A stretch of 10,506 nucleotides of DNA from Acidobacteriota bacterium (GTDB lineage Bacteria > Acidobacteriota > Blastocatellia > Pyrinomonadales > Pyrinomonadaceae). The stretch spans positions 1-10,506 of the forward strand of contig QHXE01000346.1 of NCBI GenBank assembly GCA_003222835.1, in the 5' to 3' direction. Position numbers and translations under genes: made by a program. Position 1 is the stretch's first letter. Every line of letters starts with the position of its first letter. Shown piece after piece: positions 1 through 5,858 of the stretch. The notes below the pieces were generated by a model. The model did no database searches, was not told where the DNA came from, and worked only from the letters and a program-made list of their open reading frames with translations.

Positions 1-861
1 ATATTCCCGAATCTGGATGCAGCATCGAAGAACATCATAAATTTCGTTCGTGATGGACAGAAGGCGGGGGCGATCGGGACGATGAATACTACCTGGGATG
101 ACGACGGAGAATCGTTGTTCGAAATGGCGTGGCATCCGATCGTCCTGGGCGCGGCGGCGTCATGGCAGGAGGGCGCGGCCGACATTCAAGAGTTCGACCG
201 CGATTTCGATTGGGCTTTCTTTCGCAACGACGGCGATCAATTTGTGAAAGCGGAGCGGGCGTTGGGAAGCGTCGATGCTTTATTCGGCGGCACTACAACC
301 GACGAGATGTTCTGGCGCGATCCATTCACTACGCAGTTTCAGAATCAAGTGCGAAGTCTTGCGGAGCGAATCCGCACGATGCGGTTGACGGTCGAAGACG
401 CGCGCGAGTCACTACTGAAAAACGAAAACCGCGCCAGAAGAAACGCTTCGGCAGTCGCCGCGATGAAATTTGCCGCCCAAAGATTCGATCATCTCGGGCG
501 GCGGATGGAAGTGATGCAACGATTCAGCGATCAATATTGGGACGCTTATTTGAATCTTGGCGATCGCGCGAAGGCCAGAAAGCTGCGTTATTATACGGGA
601 GCTATATACAACAACCTGCGCGAGATGGTCGAGGAGCTTTCGATCTTAAAAGAAGATTATCGCAAGCAGTGGCTTGCAGAAAACCGGCCTTACTGGCTGG
701 AAAGCGTGCTGGCTCGCTACGATCAAATGGTTTCGATCTGGCTCACAAAGTCGCGCGCGATGAACGAAGCGCTGCAGAAGTATGAAGCAACATCGACGCT
801 GCCGAATCCGGAAGAGTTTGGATTGGGAACGCGACCCGTCGTGGCGCCGCAGAGCCGGTAG
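1..861 (+). CDS. Probable family 20 glycoside hydrolase (beta-N-acetylhexosaminidase-like), 3' part
   Basis: The frame is open from base 1, so this is the C-terminal 286 residues of a gene that starts outside the window; the ATG at 82 is internal, because the sequence before it (IFPNLDAASKNIINFVRDGQ) reads on in frame. The segment 'GTMNTTWDDDGESLFEMAW' followed by 'GAAASWQ' resembles the last strands of a GH20 TIM barrel, where a Trp and acidic residues line the sugar pocket of enzymes that release terminal N-acetylhexosamines. The rest is a largely alpha-helical, charged tail (roughly the last 200 residues) ending in 'PNPEEFGLGTRPV'. The catalytic Asp-Glu pair would lie upstream and cannot be checked. 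No downstream gene is close, so it seems to end its transcription unit; a repeat begins 8 nt after the stop. The family assignment is from memory of similar bacterial sequences and is moderate; another TIM-barrel glycosidase is the alternative. Confidence 0.6.
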   Translation: MFPNLDAASKNIINFVRDGQKAGAIGTMNTTWDDDGESLFEMAWHPIVLGAAASWQEGAADIQEFDRDFDWAFFRNDGDQFVKAERALGSVDALFGGTTTDEMFWRDPFTTQFQNQVRSLAERIRTMRLTVEDARESLLKNENRARRNASAVAAMKFAAQRFDHLGRRMEVMQRFSDQYWDAYLNLGDRAKARKLRYYTGAIYNNLREMVEELSILKEDYRKQWLAENRPYWLESVLARYDQMVSIWLTKSRAMNEALQKYEATSTLPNPEEFGLGTRPVVAPQSR

Positions 862-868
862 GAAATTT

Positions 869-1022
869 ATCCGCAGATTACGCAGATTACACAGAAAAGA
901 ACGGCAAAAGAATGATCATGAGAGACCTCACCGAGAATGATCCCAGAACGTATGCGAGGACGTAGCCTACAGCACCGCCGACTGGTTCTTTCTAAATCTG
1001 TGGAATCTGCGAAATCTGCGGA
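869..1022. repeat. Inverted repeat pair 1 (27-nt arms) in the spacer after the GH20-like gene
   Basis: The left arm (869-895) begins ATCCGCAGATTACGCAGATT. The right arm (about 996-1022) is its reverse complement with two mismatches over 27 nt, and the similarity extends loosely outward to about 900 and 989. The left arm contains a perfect 9-nt tandem, CGCAGATTA, at 872-880 and 881-889. The arms are separated by about 100 nt with no recognisable gene. The motif resembles a short dispersed repeat I associate with many environmental bacterial genomes, but its copy number here cannot be judged. An RNA of this region could form a long hairpin, so transcription termination or mRNA end protection for the upstream gene is possible. 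The rest of the 862-1220 spacer shows no convincing promoter; a weak TTGGAC/CTTAAT pair lies at 1057-1085. Confidence 0.75.
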
Positions 1023-1208
1023 TGTTTTCATGGTTAACGATAAGCGCGTAGCTGCTTTGGACGTTTTAGCGTGGCTACTCTTAATGTGGTTGCTATTGCA
1101 GGGAATATCACCATCAAGATTTGAAGGTTGGGCGGACCTGCGTATCCACCCCCCTTTGATTCGATTTAACATCAGGGCGCATACGCAGGTGCGACCCAAT
1201 AGATTGTG

Positions 1209-1214
1209 AAGGAG
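1209..1214 (+). promoter_or_regulatory. Ribosome binding site deciding the start of the GYD gene
   Basis: AAGGAG lies 6 nt before the ATG at 1221, an ideal spacing. An in-frame GTG at 1206 would overlap this site, so the ATG is preferred. Confidence 0.7.
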
Positions 1215-1220
1215 ATCGAA

Positions 1221-1511
1221 ATGCCAACTTACATTGCACTGCTCAACTGGACGCAGCAGGGAATTTCAAAGGTTGGGTCGAGCGCAAAGCGACTCGATGC
1301 CGGCCGCAAGGCGTTCAAGAAAGCTGGAGTGGAAATCAAAGATGTCTATCTGACGATGGGCCGACACGATCTGGTCTGCGTGATCGAAGCGCCCGACGAC
1401 GAGTCTTATGCGAAGGCGATTATCGGTTTGGGTTCGCAGGGAAACGTTAGCACTGAGACGCTCAAGGCCTTCACTGAAGACGAATATCGCACGATCGTCG
1501 GCTCGGTATAG
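1221..1511 (+). CDS. GYD domain-containing protein
   Basis: This is a complete 96-residue protein starting 'MPTYIALLNWTQQGISKV' and matching the GYD domain family in both length and layout: an N-terminal beta strand with Leu-Asn-Trp-Thr, a helix with 'RLDAGRKAFKKAGVEIKDVY', the signature turn, then 'CVIEAPDDESYAKAI' and a C-terminal 'TLKAFTEDEYRTIV'. The family has a ferredoxin-like alpha/beta barrel shape and its biochemical role is not established. The signature that names the family (Gly-Tyr-Asp) is Gly-Arg-His-Asp here, residues 47-50. It has no signal peptide or membrane segment, so it should be cytoplasmic. The start is the ATG with a strong Shine-Dalgarno, not the GTG 15 nt upstream. 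The gene stands alone, convergent with the amidohydrolase gene, and an inverted repeat lies on each side of it. Confidence 0.88.
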   Translation: MPTYIALLNWTQQGISKVGSSAKRLDAGRKAFKKAGVEIKDVYLTMGRHDLVCVIEAPDDESYAKAIIGLGSQGNVSTETLKAFTEDEYRTIVGSV

Positions 1512-1616
1512 CTTGGGAGCGCGCACGTCCCGTCCGCCGTGTGCGCATTTCAGCGCTTCGGAAAAATAATATTAGCGCTTCGCGCTCCATGCGGGCGGGA
1601 CGCTCGTGCTCCCAGC
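1511..1616. repeat. Inverted repeat pair 2 between convergent genes, possible bidirectional terminator
   Basis: The left arm (1511-1537, starting GCTTGGGAGCGCGCACGTCC) and the right arm (1591-1616, ending GCTCCCAGC) are reverse complements with four mismatches and one single-base gap; two of the mismatches would be G-U pairs in RNA. The arms fill nearly the whole gap: the left arm starts on the last base of the GYD stop codon and the right arm ends 1 nt before the amidohydrolase stop codon. A short AT-rich stretch (1561-1574) and two copies of AGCGCTTCG (1552-1560 and 1574-1582) lie between the arms. The position between converging genes suits a two-way terminator, but there is no U-tract. 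A REP-like dispersed element is equally possible. Confidence 0.7.
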
Positions 1617-1617
1617 G

Positions 1618-3324
1618 TTAGCGCCCATATCCAGGCCCGCGCAGCACTCGTCCGGCTAAGGCGGGCGTGCGCTGTCCGTTATCAACCTCGATCTGTCCGT
1701 TTACAATGACGAAGTTTATCCCGACCGGATACTGATTCGGTTCTTCGAACGTCGCGCGATCGATCACCGTCTTTGGATCGAAGATCGTAAGGTCTGCAAA
1801 GTAGCCTTGACGAATCAATCCTCTCTGTTTCAAACCCACATTCGACGCCGGCAAGCCCGTCATTTTGTGAATCGCGAGTTCCAAGGACATTAAGTGCAGG
1901 TCGCGCACATAGTGCCCGAGAATGCGTGGATATGTGCCCCACCCGCGGGGATGTGATTTCGAGCCGGCCAACGGGCCATCCGTGGCGCGCGCGCTGCTAT
2001 CGGTGCAGATACTGACTAGAGGAGACTTCAGCGCTGCATTCATGTCGGCTTCGCTCATCATAAAGAAGATCGCGCCGGTCTGGCCGTGATCCGCGATGAT
2101 GAAATCAAACAGCGCGTCGAACGGATCTTTTTTCTGCGCAGATGCAATTTCAGACAGTCGCTTGCCTTGCTCACCTTCCAAATCTCGATTCACCACCGAA
2201 CCGATTAGGATTCCGCTGGGCCCTCCACTGCCGAGATAGATATTCTCCCAATCCTTCGAATCGGCGCCAATCTCCCTTTTCAGACGTTCCCGGGTTGCCG
2301 GGTCTTTCAAGCGCGCGATCATTCGATCCGTGCCACCTTCAAGCGCCCATGGCGGCAGACATGCACTTAACGACGTACTGCCCGCGACGTACGGATAAAC
2401 GTCCGCCGTAATCTTCAATCCTTGCCGTCGAGCGGCCTCGATGCGACGCAGCATCTCGGGCATGCGACCCCAGTTTTTCTTGTACGCGGTTTTGAAATGC
2501 CAGATTTCCGCGGGAATATTTGCCCGGCGAGCGATCTCGAAAACTTCTTTCATCGAATCATCGATGGCGTTGGCTTCGCTGCGTTGGTGCGAGATGTAAA
2601 TGCCGCCGTATTGATGCGCTACTTTCGCCAGTTCGACAATCTCATCAGTTTTCGCGAACCGCGCAGGCACGTACTGAAGGGAGGTTGAAACGCCGAGCGC
2701 GCCATCTTTCATCGCTTCGGAAACCAACGTTTTCATTTGTTCTAACTCGGCAGGTGTCGGTGGACGGTCGTCATAACCGATCACGTATTCACGCACCTGC
2801 GTGGCGCCGACGAAGGTGCCGAGGTTCACACCCGCGCCCTGCTTTCCGAGCCGCTTGAAATATTCGTCGAGCGTGCGCCAATCGACGGTCAGATTAAAGC
2901 GTCGATTGAAATCTTCCTGCTCCTTGAGAATGCGATCATTGATTGGCGCGATCGATTCGCCCTCGCCGGTAATCTCAGTCGTGACACCCATCATCACCTT
3001 GCTCATCGCGCGCGGATCGATCAGTAGAAAAGTTTCTGATTGGCCCAGCATGTCGATGAAGCCGGGCGCGACGACCTGTCCGCGGGCGTCGATTTCGCGT
3101 TTTGCCTTCGCGCCGCGCAGGTTGCCGATGCGCACAATACGATCGCCCTTGATCGCGACGTCGGCATTGAAGCCGGGTCTCCCAGAACCGTCGATTACAC
3201 GGCCGTTGCGGATGACGATGTCGTATGGAGGCAGGGCTGCATGGACCTTCGTCGGCAATGCGCTAAAACCTTGAGCGATTACAAAAATGAAAAGCAGAGC
3301 AAGCGAAACACATGGCTTAATCAT
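1618..3324 (-). CDS. Secreted D-aminoacylase-like amidohydrolase (N-acyl-D-amino-acid deacylase family)
   Basis: The product is 568 residues. Family members hydrolyse N-acyl-D-amino acids or related amides using one or two zinc ions. Residues 1-29 look like a signal peptide (hydrophobic LALLFIFVIAQGF, then VHA), implying export. 'YDIVIRNGRVIDGSGRPGF' (34-52) and the C-terminal 'GYFADLTIFDPKTVID' (507-522) form the small beta-sandwich typical of this superfamily, with the TIM barrel between. His246 (ISHQRSE), His276 with Lys278 (IWHFK) and Asp442 (CTDSSA) match the conserved metal ligands, carbamate/Lys position and catalytic Asp. The usual GFIDxHxH is GFIDMLGQSE (88-97) and the usual GNCG cysteine region is TGEGES (119-124), so the second metal site is missing or altered. 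The start ATG is preceded by GGAGG at 3330-3334, 5 nt away. It is monocistronic and divergent from the Uma2 gene. The true substrate is unknown; a D-amino acid or dipeptide amidase is the likely class. Confidence 0.85.
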   Translation of the reverse strand: MIKPCVSLALLFIFVIAQGFSALPTKVHAALPPYDIVIRNGRVIDGSGRPGFNADVAIKGDRIVRIGNLRGAKAKREIDARGQVVAPGFIDMLGQSETFLLIDPRAMSKVMMGVTTEITGEGESIAPINDRILKEQEDFNRRFNLTVDWRTLDEYFKRLGKQGAGVNLGTFVGATQVREYVIGYDDRPPTPAELEQMKTLVSEAMKDGALGVSTSLQYVPARFAKTDEIVELAKVAHQYGGIYISHQRSEANAIDDSMKEVFEIARRANIPAEIWHFKTAYKKNWGRMPEMLRRIEAARRQGLKITADVYPYVAGSTSLSACLPPWALEGGTDRMIARLKDPATRERLKREIGADSKDWENIYLGSGGPSGILIGSVVNRDLEGEQGKRLSEIASAQKKDPFDALFDFIIADHGQTGAIFFMMSEADMNAALKSPLVSICTDSSARATDGPLAGSKSHPRGWGTYPRILGHYVRDLHLMSLELAIHKMTGLPASNVGLKQRGLIRQGYFADLTIFDPKTVIDRATFEEPNQYPVGINFVIVNGQIEVDNGQRTPALAGRVLRGPGYGR

Positions 3325-3463
3325 AAACGCCTCCGCAGGTTAGAAGGGTTGAAGCTGGCGTTTTAGATAATGCCAATAATTGAGTGCAATTGAAAGAACG
3401 GGTTCAAACAAAATCCGAACGAGAGAGTTTCAACCCGACGGAGCGAGTACCCTACCCCTGAGA

Positions 3464-3599
3464 GCGAGTGTCAGAACCACGAGCGGTAGCGACCGGATGC
3501 TATCAGTCACCCTTGATAAAACCACGAGCCGACTTGTGTTCAGTGTTTTCCCCAGTTTTCTTCATGATCCGGTCGCTACCGCTCGCGGTTCTGACTCGC
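3464..3599. repeat. Inverted repeat pair 3 (33-35-nt arms, nearly perfect) in the divergent spacer
   Basis: The left arm (3464-3498, containing CAGAACCACGAGCGGTAGCG) and the right arm (3567-3599) are reverse complements with one mismatch plus a 2-nt insertion in the left arm. The loop between them is 68 nt. The right arm holds its own small palindrome, ACCGCTCGCGGT at 3578-3589, so each arm can also fold alone, as REP elements do. It lies in the 352-nt gap between divergent genes, over 100 nt from either start codon. Apart from this element and a candidate promoter near 3631, I see nothing coding in 3325-3676. The near identity of the arms suggests recent spread or selection for pairing. Confidence 0.82.
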
Positions 3600-3627
3600 G
3601 CATAGAATCAAAGGTCTTTCTTTGTCG

Positions 3628-3636
3628 TGATATACT
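3628..3636 (+). promoter_or_regulatory. Candidate extended -10 promoter for the Uma2-murE unit
   Basis: TGATATACT gives an extended -10 (TG, one base, then TATACT, five of six to TATAAT), about 40 nt before the Uma2 ATG. There is no good -35 at 16-18 nt upstream, which extended -10 promoters can tolerate. This is pattern matching only. Confidence 0.35.
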
Positions 3637-3676
3637 CGCGAGAGTTCAAGCCCAATAGTTAACATCGCTAACGAAA

Positions 3677-4249
3677 ATGATAGCCGACAAGCGCTGGACA
3701 TCCGCCGATCTGGAAGTATTTCCTGATGATGGCAAACGCTACGAAATCATTGATGGAAGACTGAAGATCTCGGAAATACCCCATTGGCTCCACCAGTTTG
3801 TCTGTGGAGAGATTTCGTCAGAACTTGGCAACTGGAACCGTAAGAGCAGTCGCGGGCAGTCCGTACTCGCTCCTGGCTTAATCTTTGATGAAAGCAATGA
3901 CGTCGCGCCGGATGTTATTTGGATCAGTAATGAACATCTTGCACGCGCACTTGATGAGAACGGTCATTTGCGTCTCCCGCCCGAACTGATTGTTGAGGTT
4001 CTTTCACCGGGCGCTGAGAATGAACAATGGGATCGTGAAGCTAAGTTAGATCTTTACTCGCGGGGTGGCGTGCTGGAGTACTGGATCGTCGACTGGCAGC
4101 TATGCAAAATCGATATTTATCGCCGTACCAGCGTTGGGCTACATCTGACGGCTTCGCTGCAAGAGGGGAGTACTTTGGAAACTCCACTTCTGCCGGGATT
4201 CAGATGCACCGTCACGCAGCTCTGTGAACGGACTCGCGAATACAAATAA
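3677..4249 (+). CDS. Uma2 family protein (PD-(D/E)XK nuclease-like fold, DUF820)
   Basis: The product is 190 residues, the usual length for Uma2 proteins. The family signature is intact: 'DDGKRYEIIDGRL' (17-29), 'APDVIWIS' (77-84), then 'LPPELIVEVLSPGAENEQWD' (100-119), a Lys at 123 in 'REAKLDLYSRGGVLEYWIVD', and a C-terminal 'LLPGFRCTV' (171-179). The family has the restriction-endonuclease-like fold, with Asp79, Glu107 and Lys123 as candidate active-site positions, but a cellular function is not established for most members. There is no signal peptide or membrane segment. The start has only a weak purine stretch (ACGAAA) before it. The stop is 5 nt before the murE start, so the two genes are probably one transcript. 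Such genes often occur in many copies per genome, so the pairing with murE may be chance. Confidence 0.88.
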   Translation: MIADKRWTSADLEVFPDDGKRYEIIDGRLKISEIPHWLHQFVCGEISSELGNWNRKSSRGQSVLAPGLIFDESNDVAPDVIWISNEHLARALDENGHLRLPPELIVEVLSPGAENEQWDREAKLDLYSRGGVLEYWIVDWQLCKIDIYRRTSVGLHLTASLQEGSTLETPLLPGFRCTVTQLCERTREYK

Positions 4250-4254
4250 CATAC

Positions 4255-5754
4255 ATGCCTTCAAACAAAGAATCGACAACACTCAAGGATATTGCGCGAA
4301 CGACCGGCGCGTCCTTGACTGGTGACGAGCGCGTAGCCGTAACAGACGTCACTCACGATTCGCGTCAGGCAGGCAAGGGAAGTCTGTTCGTCGCCGTTCG
4401 CGGCGAGCTGTTCGATGCGCATAAGTTCATTCCGCAGGTTATGCAACAGGGCGCGGTTGGCGTCATCTCAGAACTTGAAAGGCCGGCAAATTTTACCGGC
4501 GCGTGGATTCAAGTCGAGAATGTTCGTCGCGCCATGGCCCTCGCCGCTGCCGAAGTCCATCATCATCCTTCGCGCGAACTGCAATTAGTCGGCATCACCG
4601 GGACGAACGGCAAAACGACGACGGCTTATCTTGTCGCTTCAATTCCCGAAGCTGCCCGCGAGCCCGTTGCGATGACTGGCACCGTTGAATATCGCCTCGG
4701 CAAGGAAAGAGAGAAAGCCGGCCGGACAACACCCGAAGCTACCGACATGCAGCGTTTGCTGAGACAAGCGGTGGAGCTTGGTTGCAAGACAGCGGTGATG
4801 GAATGCTCTTCGCAGGCGATGGATTTTCATCGTTGTGACGAGCTTGATTACGCGGTGGCCGTATTTACGAATCTGACGCGCGACCATCTCGATTACCACA
4901 AGACGATGGAGAATTACTGGTACGCGAAGCAACGTCTGTTCGATGGGCGCCTGGGATCGCGACCGAAGACTTCAGTCATCAACGTTGACGATCCTTACGG
5001 AGTCGAGTTGGCCAATCGCCTTGAAAAAGAAGGCTTGCGCGTCGTTCGTTATGCGGTAAAGTTAAATACCGACGTTACTGCTCGCGATCCTGAATTCTCC
5101 CTGGCCGGCATGCGTTTTCGCCTGCGCACGCCTGACACCGAGATCGGATTTCATTCTCCTTTGGTTGGCCCGCCGCATATCTACAACACCCTGGCTGCCG
5201 TAGCGAGTGGCCTCGCGCTTGGCTATAGCCTCGAAGTGATTACGAAAGCATTAGAAGAGTGCACGGGCGCGCCCGGACGATTCGAACGTATCGCACATGA
5301 TGGCGACTTTGCCGTGGTCGTTGATTATGCGCACAGCGATGACGCGCTATTGAATGTGCTGCGCACTGCGCGCGAAGTCACGAGAGGAAGAATAATCACG
5401 GTCTTCGGTTGCGGCGGCGATCGCGACGCATCGAAGCGCGCGCCGATGGGAGAAGCGGCAGGCTCGCTGAGTGATATTGTGATTCTCACTTCCGACAATC
5501 CGCGCACGGAAGATCCCAAACAGATTCTCGCCGACGCGGAAGTCGGAATTCAAAAGACCGGCAAGCCATACGAGAAGATCGCCGATCGACGTGAAGCGAT
5601 CCATCACGCCATAGCCCAAGCTCACACTGATGACCTCGTCCTAATTGCCGGCAAAGGCCATGAGGATTATCAAATCATTGGCCGCGAAGTTTTTCATTTC
5701 GACGACAAGGAAGTCGCCCGCGAAGCTCTCAGCGCACGCGTGCCAAAGGGTTGA
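4255..5754 (+). CDS. murE: UDP-N-acetylmuramoyl-L-alanyl-D-glutamate--2,6-diaminopimelate ligase
   Basis: This is the cytoplasmic Mur ligase that adds meso-diaminopimelate to UDP-MurNAc-L-Ala-D-Glu using ATP. The 499 residues match the family length. Domain 1 contains 'VTHDSRQAGKGSLFVAVRG' (32-50). Domain 2 has the ATP loop GITGTNGKTTT with Lys120, then 'RTTPEAT' (157-163), 'ECSSQAM' (183-189), 'FTNLTRDHLDYH' (204-215) and Lys225 in 'YAKQRLF', the position of the carbamylated lysine. Domain 3 has 'GAPGRFERI' (338-346), 'FGCGGDRD' (384-391), DNPR at 414-417, which selects diaminopimelate rather than lysine, and 'GKGHE' (466-470). All key residues are present, so it should be active. Two small departures are Gln187 where EVSSH usually has His, and 'DYAHSDD' (358-364) for the common DYAHTPD. 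It follows the Uma2 gene by 5 nt, with only a poor Shine-Dalgarno, and has no other wall gene beside it. Confidence 0.96.
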   Translation: MPSNKESTTLKDIARTTGASLTGDERVAVTDVTHDSRQAGKGSLFVAVRGELFDAHKFIPQVMQQGAVGVISELERPANFTGAWIQVENVRRAMALAAAEVHHHPSRELQLVGITGTNGKTTTAYLVASIPEAAREPVAMTGTVEYRLGKEREKAGRTTPEATDMQRLLRQAVELGCKTAVMECSSQAMDFHRCDELDYAVAVFTNLTRDHLDYHKTMENYWYAKQRLFDGRLGSRPKTSVINVDDPYGVELANRLEKEGLRVVRYAVKLNTDVTARDPEFSLAGMRFRLRTPDTEIGFHSPLVGPPHIYNTLAAVASGLALGYSLEVITKALEECTGAPGRFERIAHDGDFAVVVDYAHSDDALLNVLRTAREVTRGRIITVFGCGGDRDASKRAPMGEAAGSLSDIVILTSDNPRTEDPKQILADAEVGIQKTGKPYEKIADRREAIHHAIAQAHTDDLVLIAGKGHEDYQIIGREVFHFDDKEVAREALSARVPKG

Positions 5755-5774
5755 AGAAAATTGCATAAAATCCC

Positions 5775-5803
5775 TTGAGGTTGGCCAGCGATATGTCTAT
5801 CAT
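5775..5803 (+). promoter_or_regulatory. Sigma70-like promoter for the kinase gene
   Basis: TTGAGG (5775-5780) and TATCAT (5798-5803) are separated by exactly 17 nt and match the consensus at four of six and five of six positions. Transcription would start near 5810, giving a leader of about 50 nt before the ATG at 5859. It lies in the 104-nt gap after murE, where no clear terminator hairpin is visible. Confidence 0.5.
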
Positions 5804-5858
5804 TTCGCTGCGTCCAGTTACCATTTGTCCCCCGCTAGGATGTTACTGAGGCATTTGG

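Noticed and set aside
82..861. ATG at 82 as the true start of the GH20-like gene
   Set aside because: The frame is open to base 1 and the residues before ATG continue the fold, so the gene is truncated by the window edge.
867..1199. 110-residue minus-strand open frame across the spacer after the GH20-like gene
   Set aside because: It is made largely from the inverted repeat arms (the 'FADSTDLE' and 'FCVICVICG' parts), has no ribosome binding site that I can see, and no recognisable family.
937..1209. 90-residue plus-strand open frame ahead of the GYD gene
   Set aside because: It crosses the right repeat arm, has biased low-information content and ends at the GYD ribosome binding site; no family recognised.
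1511..1616. CRISPR or tandem array
   Set aside because: Only one inverted pair is present; there are no regularly spaced direct repeats.
2801..3274. 157-residue plus-strand open frame opposite the amidohydrolase gene
   Set aside because: It is an antisense shadow of a well-supported coding sequence with a signal peptide and conserved motifs on the other strand.
3421..3653. Imperfect direct repeat (GAGAGAGTTTCAACCC at 3421-3436, GCGAGAGTTCAAGCCC at 3638-3653) flanking repeat pair 3, as a target-site duplication
   Set aside because: The copies differ by mismatches and a gap and do not abut the repeat arms, so a chance similarity is more likely.
4255..5754. MurE as a lysine-adding or inactive paralogue
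   Set aside because: DNPR, the ATP loop, the carbamylated lysine position and GKGHE are all intact, which fits an active diaminopimelate ligase.
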